A stretch of DNA of 64,000 nucleotides, taken from Anaplasma platys. GTDB taxonomy: Bacteria; Pseudomonadota; Alphaproteobacteria; Rickettsiales; Anaplasmataceae. Below the pieces are notes generated by a model. It saw nothing but the letters and a program-made list of their open reading frames with translations. It was not told where the DNA came from and searched no databases. Below, one piece after another: positions 1 to 9,492 of the stretch. Where the stretch lies: NCBI RefSeq assembly GCF_012790675.1, contig NZ_CP046391.1:329579-393578 (forward strand), in the 5' to 3' direction. The translations under genes and the position numbers were made by a program. How positions within the stretch are numbered: position 1 is the first letter of the stretch; each line of letters begins with the position of its first letter.

Positions 1-309
1 GTTGCAGATTTTCCCCCCGAAGTTTTCTCTCCTGCGCCAAAAGTACATTCTTCAGTGGTCAACATTACCCCACTAAAGACTCCCAGGGCAATGGTAGACT
101 ACTCGTATTTATGTAGCGTATTGAAGATGCTTTTCCACTGCAAACGCAAGACTATACTTAATGCTCTAAAGTTGCGGGTGGATAATGCGGAAGAAGTTCT
201 TGAAAAATGCAATATCGATCGCAATACTAGAGCGGAAGCTCTTTCTATAGAGAAGCTCTGTGTCCTTGCAAATTCTCTTCAAGCACAAAAAATAGCATTA
301 GCGGAATAA
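1..309 (+). CDS. ksgA: 16S rRNA adenine dimethyltransferase KsgA, C-terminal part
   Basis: The frame is open from the first base of the window and ends at a TAA at 307-309, so only the last ~102 residues are present. They begin with the family signature F-x-P-x-P-K-V-x-S-x-V (residues FSPAPKVHSSVV). A helical C-terminal domain follows with the typical K-R-K-T-x-x-N-x-L (CKRKTILNAL) and later N-x-x-x-R-A-E-x-L (NTRAEALSIE) motifs. KsgA dimethylates two adjacent adenines in the helix 45 loop of 16S rRNA during small-subunit maturation. The catalytic SAM-binding domain lies outside the window. No partner gene is seen downstream. Confidence 0.93.
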   Translation, partial: VADFPPEVFSPAPKVHSSVVNITPLKTPRAMVDYSYLCSVLKMLFHCKRKTILNALKLRVDNAEEVLEKCNIDRNTRAEALSIEKLCVLANSLQAQKIALAE

Positions 310-486
310 TGGCAAGCATCTCACTTTATGTAGTGAACTCATACACTGATCCTATAAGGTTCACTATTGCGCTCAAAGTATTTTCTAGAAAATGAATAAA
401 GTTCCGGATGTCCATCTGTTCCTTAGTTCTGCACCGCGCTATTGCATCGTGCCTCTACAACCCAATAGGAACATTGCAAATTCCTG

Positions 487-816
487 CTACTGTATTATTT
501 TTATTGAGTTTATAACTTTAAACCCAAAATACACAGATAGCTTCTCGATAATGCAAGGAACTGCATACTGCAAGAACGTCGCGTGTCCTCCACTGTTCAC
601 CCGGAGGTATAACGTTCCAGAGCTATTGCCTGTGAAAATAACCCTTTTGGGAAATGCAATATCAGCAACGGAATCCCCTACGATAGCTCTCCAATTGAGG
701 AATATTTTTACTTCTATTTTGTTTACACTCCACAGGCCACAACGCCTGAGGACAAAATCCTCAATGATAAGTCGGGCGTTTTTGTAGCCACGACGCCTCG
801 ACGTATAGACATTCAT
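487..816 (-). CDS. DciA-like (DUF721) protein
   Basis: A 109-residue protein. The core W-R-A-I-V-G-D-S-V-A, then P-x-x-V near the middle, L-Y-L-R-V-N-S-G-x-x-A-T-F-L-Q, and a final I-x-x-I-K-I fit the DUF721 fold of DciA, the ancestral bacterial loader of the replicative helicase. The start is fixed by a near-perfect ribosome binding site, AGGAGGT, five bases before the ATG at 816. The gene stands alone, opposite in direction to ksgA and followed by a long empty stretch. The family match is by pattern and the protein is divergent, so the helicase-loading role is inferred. The plus-strand frame at 392-787 is its shadow. Confidence 0.72.
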   Translation of the reverse strand: MNVYTSRRRGYKNARLIIEDFVLRRCGLWSVNKIEVKIFLNWRAIVGDSVADIAFPKRVIFTGNSSGTLYLRVNSGGHATFLQYAVPCIIEKLSVYFGFKVINSIKIIQ

Positions 817-829
817 GCGGACCTCCTGA

Positions 830-2286
830 CCTCTGCGAATGCTAGAGTTCTACAATGTGCTGTGTACAATTAACAGTTTTGATAGCCGATAGTTTCGCTG
901 AATAGCGCTGCCGAGACTAGAATCCCCTTTTCATTTCCCGCGTGGGAATGAACGAATGATGTGTTGGGTGTGTCACAGGTTGTGTTGAGGCAGGAATTTC
1001 TTGAAATACGTCTGGGCCATTATCCACACCCAGATGCAAGATAGCCACTTCGGTGCTGAGAGCATATGTTTTCTCTGTAGCAGGGAGTTAAAGTTAGTTC
1101 AAGTTTGTTCCAACACCAAGTTTGCGATGTGGTTGCTGCCGACATTGTGTGTTTAGTTTGCCAAATCAGTTATCGTGCGCACGAAAAGCTTTTGCTATCT
1201 TGTGGGATTTAATTAGTGACCATGGTTCAGTGCCGGCATTTTCTATCAGCACGTGCTTGCTTCTGACATTTTAATGTGAATTGTTTTATGGAAAGGGCAG
1301 GTAGCGGTAAACGTAGATTATGCTGTAACTTGGCTACATCCCGCATGTTTTGTTTATCTTGGCGTCATCGACTTAGATATATTATGAGGCATGCTAAAGC
1401 CTTGTTGGCATTCTCATTTTCATGAAGGTTTGGACTTTCAATTTGGTTGTACCTGTTGCAGTTGTGGCTTAGTGCGGGATGCTGTCTTTCCCACGCTGAA
1501 ATAGCAGAAGAAAGTTCATGCTCCCGCTTGAGCAATGGAGAATCTACTTTTCAAATTTTTTATCTCATTTATAAATATTGATCAGCTATAGCTATTTCTT
1601 GATTTGCAATGTTGTGGCCGAGTGGCGCTCCTTCTCCTCTTACAAATATCATGTAGGGGAGCTCAAGTTCTGGATTGTGTCTGTGACTTCCTACTTAGTA
1701 CTGCATGCAACCAGTTTGCGCTTTTTTTGATCAGGGATTTTGATTTTGTGGCTACATTGGATAAATGCAAAATGTACAATCCCGACCGCAGGTGTTGGAT
1801 CGCGATGGAAGGCATAGAGGTTTTCATTGGTGCGGACCATAACAGCCGCGATCATGTTGTGTCATTCCCGGGCTTACTGGCTGTCCTGCCTAATACAGTT
1901 TTTCTATGACGGTATTGTTTATATGCCACAACTTGACGCTATGTGCTTACAGTACTGCAAGTTTGAGGGATAGGTAGAGGCTCTGCTATGCAAGGAGCTT
2001 TGGCCATATAGTACTGTGTCGCAATCTGTAGTATTAAGGGCGCCTTTGACAGGGCAAAGGCTTGCAGTCTGATAATTACCGATTATATAAGGGTCAATGA
2101 GGCCTCATTAAGATGTGCATAGAGTATGGGACTTGTTTTAGTAGTGCGTTGTAACCTCTCCTTGGTGAAGAATTGTATTGTACTGTTGGGAGGCGTCATG
2201 CGGCGGATTTGCCAGCTTCCGTCAAGCAAAGGCAGCTTCTGAGCTGTGTATCTAGCACGGTACTGCATAACTCAGACCCGTAATGC
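830..2286. other. gene-poor stretch
   Basis: About 1.45 kb between the dciA-like gene and the FKBP-like gene. Short frames exist, for example 1604-1909 on the plus strand, but none has a convincing ribosome binding site or a recognisable protein. I found no tRNA-like cloverleaf, repeat or clear terminator. It may be a decayed gene or long regulatory DNA; nothing in it can be named. Confidence 0.6.
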
Positions 2287-3228
2287 TTAAGTATCTGACT
2301 TCGTACTTGAATTATCAGCGTTGGAAACCATCCACATGTCCAGTATTTTTATGTTGCTCTTGTCTTCCAGGTTTTCAAACCCATCCAGCAGCTCTGGTGG
2401 GACTATAACCGACCTTATGACATTAGATTGCAGATCTACCGCAGCAAGATCTAGAGCTATTGGCACAGTTCTCTCCCCGATGGTGAAGCTTGCGGTTTGC
2501 TCTTTAGCCAATATAACACCGCGATGGTCTCTTATGTTATACATAACGGATACTTGCTCTCCACAACGCACCACTGTGGCGGTGTTTTTGCTGCTGGGGA
2601 TGGTGCGATCAAAAACCATAAATCGCTCCATAACATTTTCCGAGGGTACTGGAGATTCTATGGACGAAAGGTTGACAAAAACACTGCCTGCATTTTCTCC
2701 ACTATGGATCAAAATTACCCGTCCACCGCCACGTCTCAGACCAAGCATAGCGGAGTTCAGCTCTCTTATTGAATGTGTTCCTATGCGAAACAGCTCTGTG
2801 GTAGTGCTTTGTGCCAGCAATTTGGAGATCTCACTAGTATTCTTCCAGGAATTTTCTGGTAATTTGGGCATATTAATCACAATTGCTGAAACTAACTGCC
2901 CGCAAACGGCACCCGGCCCAGTTCCCCTTTCCATTTCATTGACTGAGAAGTTGCTCTTTTGTGGCATATTGGCCTTCAGGTTCTCAAAGTACTCCTCCAG
3001 GCCTTGCTCTTTTATGTAACTGTCAATGCGTGCTTCAAGTAGTGGACGCAGAATTGTCGCTCCTATCCTATAACCAACACTAGCATTCTCCGTTATTGAC
3101 AGTCTGTACGGTTTCTCAGTTTTATCGGTGCTTGATTCCACAATTGTCTGCGATAGCCCGTGCAGCAGTAGAGCCAAGATGCTCATCACCACAACTGTTC
3201 CCACAAGCCAGTAGACTGTTCTCTTCAT
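2287..3228 (-). CDS. membrane-anchored protein with two FKBP-like domains
   Basis: 313 residues. Residues ~6-27 form one hydrophobic N-terminal segment, so the rest is probably periplasmic. Two later blocks read like FKBP-type prolyl isomerase domains. The first (~95-195) has E-R-G-T-G-P-G-A-V-C-G-Q-L-V and later L-N-S-A-M-L-G-L-R-R-G-G-G-R-V. The second (~205-295) has C-G-E-Q-V-S-V-M-Y, F-T-I-G-E-R-T-V-P, and V-I-V-P-P-E-L-L. Aromatic active-site residues are poorly kept, so enzyme activity is doubtful while a chaperone or binding role is possible. The ATG overlaps the ispA stop as ATGA (3225-3228), showing translational coupling. The domain call is my own pattern match. Confidence 0.6.
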   Translation of the reverse strand: MKRTVYWLVGTVVVMSILALLLHGLSQTIVESSTDKTEKPYRLSITENASVGYRIGATILRPLLEARIDSYIKEQGLEEYFENLKANMPQKSNFSVNEMERGTGPGAVCGQLVSAIVINMPKLPENSWKNTSEISKLLAQSTTTELFRIGTHSIRELNSAMLGLRRGGGRVILIHSGENAGSVFVNLSSIESPVPSENVMERFMVFDRTIPSSKNTATVVRCGEQVSVMYNIRDHRGVILAKEQTASFTIGERTVPIALDLAAVDLQSNVIRSVIVPPELLDGFENLEDKSNIKILDMWMVSNADNSSTKSDT

Positions 3229-4070
3229 AAGCGCAAGTCCCCAACAAACGAGATAAATTCATGCAGGAGCGTGACATCATGTTGCAAACTACTAAGTTCA
3301 GCTCCTGACATGTATAACATTCGGTCTATATGCTTAATAGTTTCTTCCCTGCCTAGTACTTTGGCCAGATTAGGGCTGGTGTTGTCATCATCAACATCAC
3401 TTAGATCATCCTTAGCCTGAAATGCATAACCCAAGGCTTCCCCATAAGACGCAAGTATTTTTCTTTCCTCTGAGGAGGCGTACGCAAGGATGGCTCCTGC
3501 CTCGCACGAAGCCGAAAATAGGCGCGCCGTCTTCATCCCATGAATTCTGAGCACGGAATCACGCGTATGGAACTTCTCCCCCTCCATATCAAGCACCTGT
3601 CCCGATATCATTCCGCAACAACCGCATGCTGCTGCTATTAGCCCTATAATCTCGCACCTTACTGTGGCATCGGTCTGCATTTGCGACAAAACCTCGAATG
3701 CTAGAGTAAGCAACGCATCTCCGGTGAGTAACGCTAGAGCCTCGTCGAACTCTTTATGGCAGCTGGGACGCCTTCTTCTTGTTGCGGCATTGTCCATAGA
3801 TGGCAAATCGTCATGCACTAGAGAATATGTATGAACTGCTTCTATAGCCACACACAGTGGCAGTGTTTTTTCGGCAGTGCCGCCCAATGTTTTAGCAGCA
3901 GTGCTAGCTAGGAACGATCGTAAACACTTGCCCGGTGCCCGAAAGCAATAATCAAAAGATGCTGCCATTCTTGGTGCCATAGCAGGAGTTTTGCTTGCAA
4001 TAAGTCTGTCAATCTCATGCCCGAGAACTGTAGCAAAATCTTCGACCAATCCATGCACTCGGCAATGCAT
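3225..4070 (-). CDS. ispA: polyprenyl (farnesyl) diphosphate synthase
   Basis: 281 residues from the ATG at 4070, preceded by GGAAG about nine bases upstream. The frame itself is open to 4157, but the extra N-terminus is not family-like. It condenses isopentenyl diphosphate with allylic diphosphates, giving C15 precursors for ubiquinone and undecaprenyl carriers. The first Asp-rich motif DDLPSMD (residues 87-93) is followed by a basic R-R-R-R-P-S-C-H. The second motif is DDLSD (221-225), followed by an unusually acidic DVDDD. Lys/Arg residues for diphosphate binding precede the first motif (G-K-C-L-R-S-F). It is co-transcribed with the overlapping FKBP-like gene. Confidence 0.93.
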   Translation of the reverse strand: MHCRVHGLVEDFATVLGHEIDRLIASKTPAMAPRMAASFDYCFRAPGKCLRSFLASTAAKTLGGTAEKTLPLCVAIEAVHTYSLVHDDLPSMDNAATRRRRPSCHKEFDEALALLTGDALLTLAFEVLSQMQTDATVRCEIIGLIAAACGCCGMISGQVLDMEGEKFHTRDSVLRIHGMKTARLFSASCEAGAILAYASSEERKILASYGEALGYAFQAKDDLSDVDDDNTSPNLAKVLGREETIKHIDRMLYMSGAELSSLQHDVTLLHEFISFVGDLRL

Positions 4071-4370
4071 AATTACGCAACTTCCACTAACAAGACGAAC
4101 AATATACAGGAGTCTACTGGTATTACAAAGTGTTTGCTTAACTACTTGCAAAAACAAAAATATTTCCTCTTCTATAGGGAGATTGCTTCTAATTTCACAT
4201 TAATTTGCGCAATAATTTGCTGTCGTAGGTTGTATAAATTTTGTTTTATGTGTAGGTATACGTGTGCTGCTGTGCTTTGCTGCCCGGTAAGGAGCTCTTT
4301 ACTGTTGCGAGAAAGTTACAGGAATTTGTTTGACTGGGGTGTTATTGGTGATTTATATTGAAGCGGCTAT

Positions 4371-4443
4371 GACTCCTTCGTCTAGTGGTCTAGGACACCA
4401 CCCTTTCACGGTGGTAACGCGGGTTCGACTCCCGTGGGAGTCA
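4371..4443 (+). tRNA. tRNA-Glu (UUC)
   Basis: Cloverleaf by eye: acceptor GACTCCT pairs with GGGAGTC, the anticodon stem CCACC/GGTGG encloses loop CTTTCAC with anticodon TTC, and the T arm GCGGG-TTCGACT-CCCGT is canonical. The discriminator base is A at 4443, with no encoded CCA. It lies between ispA and nrdA, about 215 bases before the nrdA start. Confidence 0.95.
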
Positions 4444-4657
4444 CTCCTGCTGCTGAGACAGCTGCGGAGTTCACAGAGTTTTGTTCCGTTTATGTTTCTT
4501 TAAAGTTTTGTTACCCGGAGGGGTGTTTTTTGCCTATATTTCCTGAACATGCTGTATATCGTGTTAAATCGCTGGTACAGGTACTGTATGTGTTATTATT
4601 AGGAAATTTAGGATTTTGGTGTAAGGTTCTGGTGTTGTTGTAAGGGGGTGTTGTAAG

Positions 4658-6448
4658 GTGTCGCAGATTGTCATAGATTACACTCGGGATGGTAACCTAA
4701 CGAACTTTGGAAAGGCCGTTTTGTCAGATCGTTACCTGTTGGAGAACGAGAATTATCAGCAGCTTTTTGTGCGTGTTGCGCAGTACTACTCGGACAATGG
4801 TCAGCATGCGCAGCGGCTTTATGACTACATGAGCAAGCTCTGGTTCATGCCAGCTACTCCTATTTTGAGCAATGGGGGCACAAGCCGCGGGCTACCGGTG
4901 TCGTGTTTCTTGAACGAGACGGAGGATAGTCTTGTTGGCATCCTGAATCTGTGGAATGAGAATGTGTGGTTGGCTTCGCGAGGTGGTGGAATAGGAAGCT
5001 ACTGGGGCAATCTACGCTCTATTGGGGAGCGCGTCAGAGGCAGTGGCAAGACTTCTGGTATCATCCCGTTTATCGTGGTGCAGAATGCTCTCACTCTAGC
5101 AATAAGCCAGGGTTCGCTGCGGCGCGGTAGTTCAGCTGTGTATCTTCCAGTATGGCACCCAGAGATTGAGGAATTTCTAGATATCAGGAGACCAACTGGG
5201 GGCGATCCCAATAGGAAAGCTCTAAATATTCATCATGGGGTCTTGCTGTCAGATGAATTTATGATGGCAGTGGATGAGGATAAAACGTGGGACCTGATAA
5301 GTCCAAAGGACGGTGCGGTTATTTCCACAATTAAGGCTAGGGACCTATGGATCAAGATATTGACCACCAGGGTGGAAACAGGTGAGCCATATCTGATATT
5401 TGTGGATACTGTAAATCGTCATAAGCCTGAGATATACAAGACCTTAGGTCTTGACATTAAGATGTCGAATTTGTGCACTGAGATCACATTGGCGACAGGG
5501 GAAGATCATCTCAAGCAGTCTCGCACAGCAATTTGCTGTTTGGCCTCATTAAATCTGGAATTTTATGACATGTGGTGTTCTAATACGCTGTTTGTCGAGG
5601 ATGTGATGAGATTTTTAGACAACGTCTTGACGGATTTCATCAACAAGGCTCCTCCAGAAATAAATAGGGCGAAGTACTCCGCTATGAGGGAGCGTAGTAT
5701 CGGTGTTGGAGTTATGGGATTCCACTCGTTCCTGCAGAGCAAGATGGTGCCATTTGAGTCTTTTGCGGCAACCATGTGGAATAAGAAGATTTTTTCCCAT
5801 ATAAAAAGCCAAGCTGATGCGGCTTCTTACAAGCTAGCTTTGGAGAAGGGTGCATGTCCGGACGCAATAGATGCGAATAAGATGGAGAGGTTTGTTCATA
5901 AGCTTTCCATAGCGCCTACGGCTTCCATATCCATCATAGCGGGTAATACGTCTCCCGGAATTGAGCCATACGCCGCGAACGTGTTCACGCACAAGACTTT
6001 GACGGGGTCTTTCACTGTGCGCAACAAGTTCCTGCAAGAGCTGTTGAAATCCAAAGGAAAGGACAATGTTCAGGTTTGGTCCTCGATTTCGACCAATGAA
6101 GGTTCTGTACAGCATTTGGATTTTCTTGGCGATCACGAAAAGCTGGTTTTCCGTACTGCGTATGAACTGGATCAGCGTTGGGTGATTGAGCACAGTGCAG
6201 ATAGGACGCCGTATATATGCCAGTCGCAGTCTGTGAACATCTTTATGCCGGCTGGTGTTCACAAGCGTTATCTGCATAAGGTACACTTCTTGGCGTGGAA
6301 GAAGGGAGTTAAGAGCCTGTATTATACCAGGTCTAAGTCTGTGCAGCAGGCTGATAAGGTGTCGCACGATGTGAACGTTGCGTCCGTTGTTACCCCTAGT
6401 CGTCAGATTACCAACTTTGACTACGACGAGTGCTTGGCTTGCCAGTAA
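4658..6448 (+). CDS. nrdA: ribonucleoside-diphosphate reductase class I, alpha subunit
   Basis: 596 residues from a GTG at 4658, preceded by AAGGGGGTG. It reduces ribonucleotides to deoxyribonucleotides with a radical delivered by NrdB, which is not in this window. The active-site cysteine in P-V-S-C-F-L, the N-L-C-T-E triad (N271, C273, E275), a second cysteine in [10 protein letters not shown], the radical-path tyrosines S-L-Y-Y-T-R-S and the C-terminal redox pair C-L-A-C-Q are all present. It is much shorter than the E. coli protein because the N-terminal ATP-cone is missing: catalytic-domain residues begin almost immediately. Rickettsia enzymes are similarly short. ruvX follows with the frames almost touching. 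Confidence 0.96.
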   Translation: MSQIVIDYTRDGNLTNFGKAVLSDRYLLENENYQQLFVRVAQYYSDNGQHAQRLYDYMSKLWFMPATPILSNGGTSRGLPVSCFLNETEDSLVGILNLWNENVWLASRGGGIGSYWGNLRSIGERVRGSGKTSGIIPFIVVQNALTLAISQGSLRRGSSAVYLPVWHPEIEEFLDIRRPTGGDPNRKALNIHHGVLLSDEFMMAVDEDKTWDLISPKDGAVISTIKARDLWIKILTTRVETGEPYLIFVDTVNRHKPEIYKTLGLDIKMSNLCTEITLATGEDHLKQSRTAICCLASLNLEFYDMWCSNTLFVEDVMRFLDNVLTDFINKAPPEINRAKYSAMRERSIGVGVMGFHSFLQSKMVPFESFAATMWNKKIFSHIKSQADAASYKLALEKGACPDAIDANKMERFVHKLSIAPTASISIIAGNTSPGIEPYAANVFTHKTLTGSFTVRNKFLQELLKSKGKDNVQVWSSISTNEGSVQHLDFLGDHEKLVFRTAYELDQRWVIEHSADRTPYICQSQSVNIFMPAGVHKRYLHKVHFLAWKKGVKSLYYTRSKSVQQADKVSHDVNVASVVTPSRQITNFDYDECLACQ

Positions 6449-6501
6449 GTTGGTTTTGCCATTGGGCCAGTGGTAATGTGGTATTGTTGCGGGGATGCTT
6501 G

Positions 6502-6975
6502 GTGGAATATGAAAGTGTGCAGGCCCTGTTCTCCTCTTTGAGGGCTAATGAGCGTGTTATGGGCGTTGACTTCGGCGAGAGAAAGATGGGGCTTGCGCTG
6601 AGTGATCCCACTTATCTTATAGCAACTCCATATGGTTTATACATGCGGCGCAATATGCGCCAAGACCTCGGTGAGCTGAGTGCCCTCTTCAAAAAGGAGG
6701 GGGTTGGAGCCTTAGTGGTGGGGCTACCGTTACAAGCTGATGGTAGCGAAGGGCAGTTATGCGGTGAGGTTCGTAGATTCACTGATAAGCTGATCAAAAA
6801 GTCGGGGATTGGCCTTTACTTTCAGGATGAGAGATATACTACGGCAATGGCAAGTAGGGCAGCCGAGGAAGCGGGTTTGCGAAGAAAGGCATCTCAGGAA
6901 GTTGACGACAAAATATCCGCAGCGCTGATTTTGCAGCAAGTCCTAGATATGGCAAAACGCTTGGGCATTACTTGA
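6502..6975 (+). CDS. ruvX: RuvX/YqgF-family 16S rRNA processing nuclease
   Basis: 158 residues from the GTG at 6502; other in-frame starts exist at 6430 and 6478, but the family begins just before V-M-G-V-D-F-G. RNase H-like fold: the first Asp in [13 protein letters not shown] is followed by [11 protein letters not shown], the second acidic site in F-Q-D-E-R-Y-T-T, and the last Asp in [12 protein letters not shown]. Bacterial YqgF takes part in maturing the 5' end of 16S rRNA. It sits 53 bases after the nrdA stop on the same strand and probably shares its transcript. Confidence 0.92.
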   Translation: MEYESVQALFSSLRANERVMGVDFGERKMGLALSDPTYLIATPYGLYMRRNMRQDLGELSALFKKEGVGALVVGLPLQADGSEGQLCGEVRRFTDKLIKKSGIGLYFQDERYTTAMASRAAEEAGLRRKASQEVDDKISAALILQQVLDMAKRLGIT

Positions 6976-8129
6976 GTCACGCGGATTCAATGGTATTAGT
7001 GTTTTTGTGCATCTGGCAGCACTGGTTACGCGTAACGAATTTGACGCTAGAGGTTTGATGGAAAATTTTCCATTTCTGTAACAAAACAGTAGTCGTTTAT
7101 AGGCACATTCTTTTAGCAAAAATTATAATCGTGCTGCGATTTGAGAGATGCTCAGGAATTGTCCCTGGCAAGGAGTTTATGCAGACTTGTGATCAATTGT
7201 GACGGGGTGATAAGGGCCTATGTGAAGTGGAAAACGGTTTGTACTATTAACGTGAGGTAGAAATCCCCGTGTTCGGGGAGGGGCCGTATTTTATGGTACA
7301 AAACGCACATTAGCTCTTGCATGAAGTATACAGGGTATAAGGGACTTCCATGCCGTTGCGTTGGTGTGGATGAACGTGCCAAAACCATATGCCATCTGCT
7401 TTCAAACAAGGTCTGGCTAGGATTGCGGAATAAGTATGTAAAAAGAATTTGCGCGATAAGAGGTAGCTGAAGGTTACTGCACGCTGTCAGAGGAAAGTGT
7501 GTTTTCACGCGTGGCTGGCATTTTACCCTGGGTGGAAATAGTGGTAACTTGGCAGTTTGCAGATGTGATTATCTCTTGGTTGGGTAAGGTGTAACTTTTT
7601 TGCCGCGCATTGTGACAATATTTAGTTGTACGTTATTGCACAGCAACACAGCAGGAGCCCTAGACAATATGTCTCAATTGAGGAGGAACTGTGCCATGCA
7701 ATGTGTTTTTCCCGCAAGTAGCGGGAGGAAGGATTTTGCTCTGGTGATTGATAGCCGCCCTGGGGTCCCATAGTTGTTTCTTAGTCTCTAAATGTGCTTA
7801 TGCTGGTGTTTCTTTATTGCTCCCGAGGCCAGGTTTTATCGCGCTTATTGGGATGTGCCGGCGGATTACCTTTTGCAGCATGGTAATTTTACTCTAAGCA
7901 CGTAAGCTAGCGTGCACGCTTGAGCATACGATATGGGTTGAGAGCCCAGTTTTACCGGACGAAAATTATATGGTAAGTGCCAAGGGATGTACTGGTACAT
8001 GGCACCATAGTCTGGCGTGTTTTTGGGCAACAGTGCCGGTTGCTCAACATATTTTAGGCAGCAACAGTTACACAGCTTGGAGCAACGCCACACCGTCCGA
8101 AAACTTATTGCACTGTGTGACCAGCGAGT
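6976..8129. other. gene-poor stretch
   Basis: About 1.15 kb between ruvX and the convergent purA. No frame in it looks like a protein and no RNA gene is recognised. A small perfect hairpin, TCCCGC-aagta-GCGGGA, lies at 7710-7726 and a weaker CCCC/GGGG hairpin near 7265-7280. Neither is followed by a T-run in the correct direction, so I do not call a terminator. Confidence 0.6.
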
Positions 8130-9437
8130 CTACATACGTATAGCTGCCGTTTTTGTTGCGCCGTTCAAAGACATGACGTGGTCTCTGTCCGGACTAGTAG
8201 ACACTATGTTCACCGGAATTTGTAACAGACTCTCGATCTTTTTTATGTACGACAACGCCTTATCGGGTAAGTCTTCTTGCGATACTGCCCCAAGAGTATT
8301 GTCCAGCCATCCTGGGAGCACTTCATACACGGGTTCCAGCTCCTGCTGCACATGGGAAGCTGCTGGCAAATAATCATAGTATTTACCGTTGTGGCGGTAT
8401 CCCACACATACTTTAATCTCGCTCAGTGTATCCAGAACGTCAAGTTTCGTTATGGCAATCTCTGTAGCGCCTGAGAGAAGAGCTGTATGTTTGACCAACA
8501 CAGCATCAAACCACCCGCACCTCCGCCGGCGTTTGCTAACAGTTCCGTATTCCCTTCCCCGCTCGACTATAAGGTCTCCAAGACTATCAGTAAGTTCTGT
8601 GATGAATGGTCCATTTCCCACCCTGGTAGTGTAAGCCTTAGCTAGGCCGATAACCCGTGCATTACCAAGAGAGCCTACCCCGCAGCCAATAGTGGCATAT
8701 GCAGCCATGGTATTGCTGGAAGTGACGTACGGATATGTTCCATGATCGACATCAAGAAGTGCGCCTTGAGCGCCCTCAAAGAGAATTGTTTTTCCAGCGG
8801 CAAGCTGCTCGTATATCATTCCAGCTGCATGCTTCATAAATGGTAGCACCCTAGGCACGATGCGCATGAGTTCATCCATTATTTCTTCGGTGCGAAATAC
8901 ATCCAGACCTGATGCCTTTCTCAGCAGGTTATGATAGGAAATTAGGCACTCAACTTTCCCCTTCAGTGATTTTTCGTCCTGCAGGTCACACAGTCGGATT
9001 GCTCTGCGACCAACTTTGTCCTCATAACACGGTCCTATGCCCATACAAGTTGTGCCTATGGCATCTGAGCCACGTATGTTCTCTAGTATTTTTTCGGCCT
9101 CTCTATGAACGCTTAGGACCAAAGGACAGGTTTCCGATAGTGCCAAATTTTCCGTTGTAACCTCTATATTACTCGCTGCAAGGACTTCAATTTCACGGAC
9201 CAATGCATAAGGGTCCAACACTACGCCGTTCCCTATTATAGACTGTTTCCCTTTCCTGAGTACTGACGAAGGAAGCAAACTCAGCTTGAAGACTTGTCCT
9301 TCCGCCACTATGGTGTGTCCTGCATTGCTACCGCCCTGAAATCTCACCACGGTATCAGCGTGCTCGGATAGCCAGTCTACTATTTTTCCCTTGCCTTCAT
9401 CTCCCCACTGTAGTCCGACAACTACTATACTTGGCAT
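8130..9437 (-). CDS. purA: adenylosuccinate synthetase
   Basis: 435 residues, the usual length. It makes adenylosuccinate from IMP, aspartate and GTP, the first committed step from IMP to AMP. The N-terminal G-L-Q-W-G-D-E-G-K-G-K P-loop carries the catalytic Asp, followed by the family signature with catalytic His in G-G-S-N-A-G-H-T-I-V. G-T-T-x-x-G-I-G-P and E-G-A-Q-G-A-L-L-D-V-D-H-G-T-Y-P are also intact. Five to ten residues at the C-terminus are not conserved. It is a single gene with its own candidate promoter just upstream (9464-9492). Confidence 0.97.
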   Translation of the reverse strand: MPSIVVVGLQWGDEGKGKIVDWLSEHADTVVRFQGGSNAGHTIVAEGQVFKLSLLPSSVLRKGKQSIIGNGVVLDPYALVREIEVLAASNIEVTTENLALSETCPLVLSVHREAEKILENIRGSDAIGTTCMGIGPCYEDKVGRRAIRLCDLQDEKSLKGKVECLISYHNLLRKASGLDVFRTEEIMDELMRIVPRVLPFMKHAAGMIYEQLAAGKTILFEGAQGALLDVDHGTYPYVTSSNTMAAYATIGCGVGSLGNARVIGLAKAYTTRVGNGPFITELTDSLGDLIVERGREYGTVSKRRRRCGWFDAVLVKHTALLSGATEIAITKLDVLDTLSEIKVCVGYRHNGKYYDYLPAASHVQQELEPVYEVLPGWLDNTLGAVSQEDLPDKALSYIKKIESLLQIPVNIVSTSPDRDHVMSLNGATKTAAIRM

Positions 9438-9463
9438 AGAACGTCCACGAAAAACACCAGGTC

Positions 9464-9492
9464 AAGCTAGCAAAATAAAGAAATAGTGTCAA
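9464..9492 (-). promoter_or_regulatory. candidate sigma-70-type promoter of purA
   Basis: Read on the minus strand: a perfect -35 TTGACA (9492-9487), a 17-base spacer and a -10-like TAGCTT (9469-9464), about 27 bases before the purA ATG. The -35 lies in a small palindromic context (tgttgacac). The -10 is imperfect; assignment is by pattern only. Confidence 0.4.

Noticed and set aside
392-787. Plus-strand frame of 131 codons
   Set aside because: Opposite the DciA-like gene, which has the ribosome binding site and the recognisable protein.
7710-7726. Perfect six-base hairpin
   Set aside because: The T-run lies on the wrong side for a terminator of ruvX or purA.
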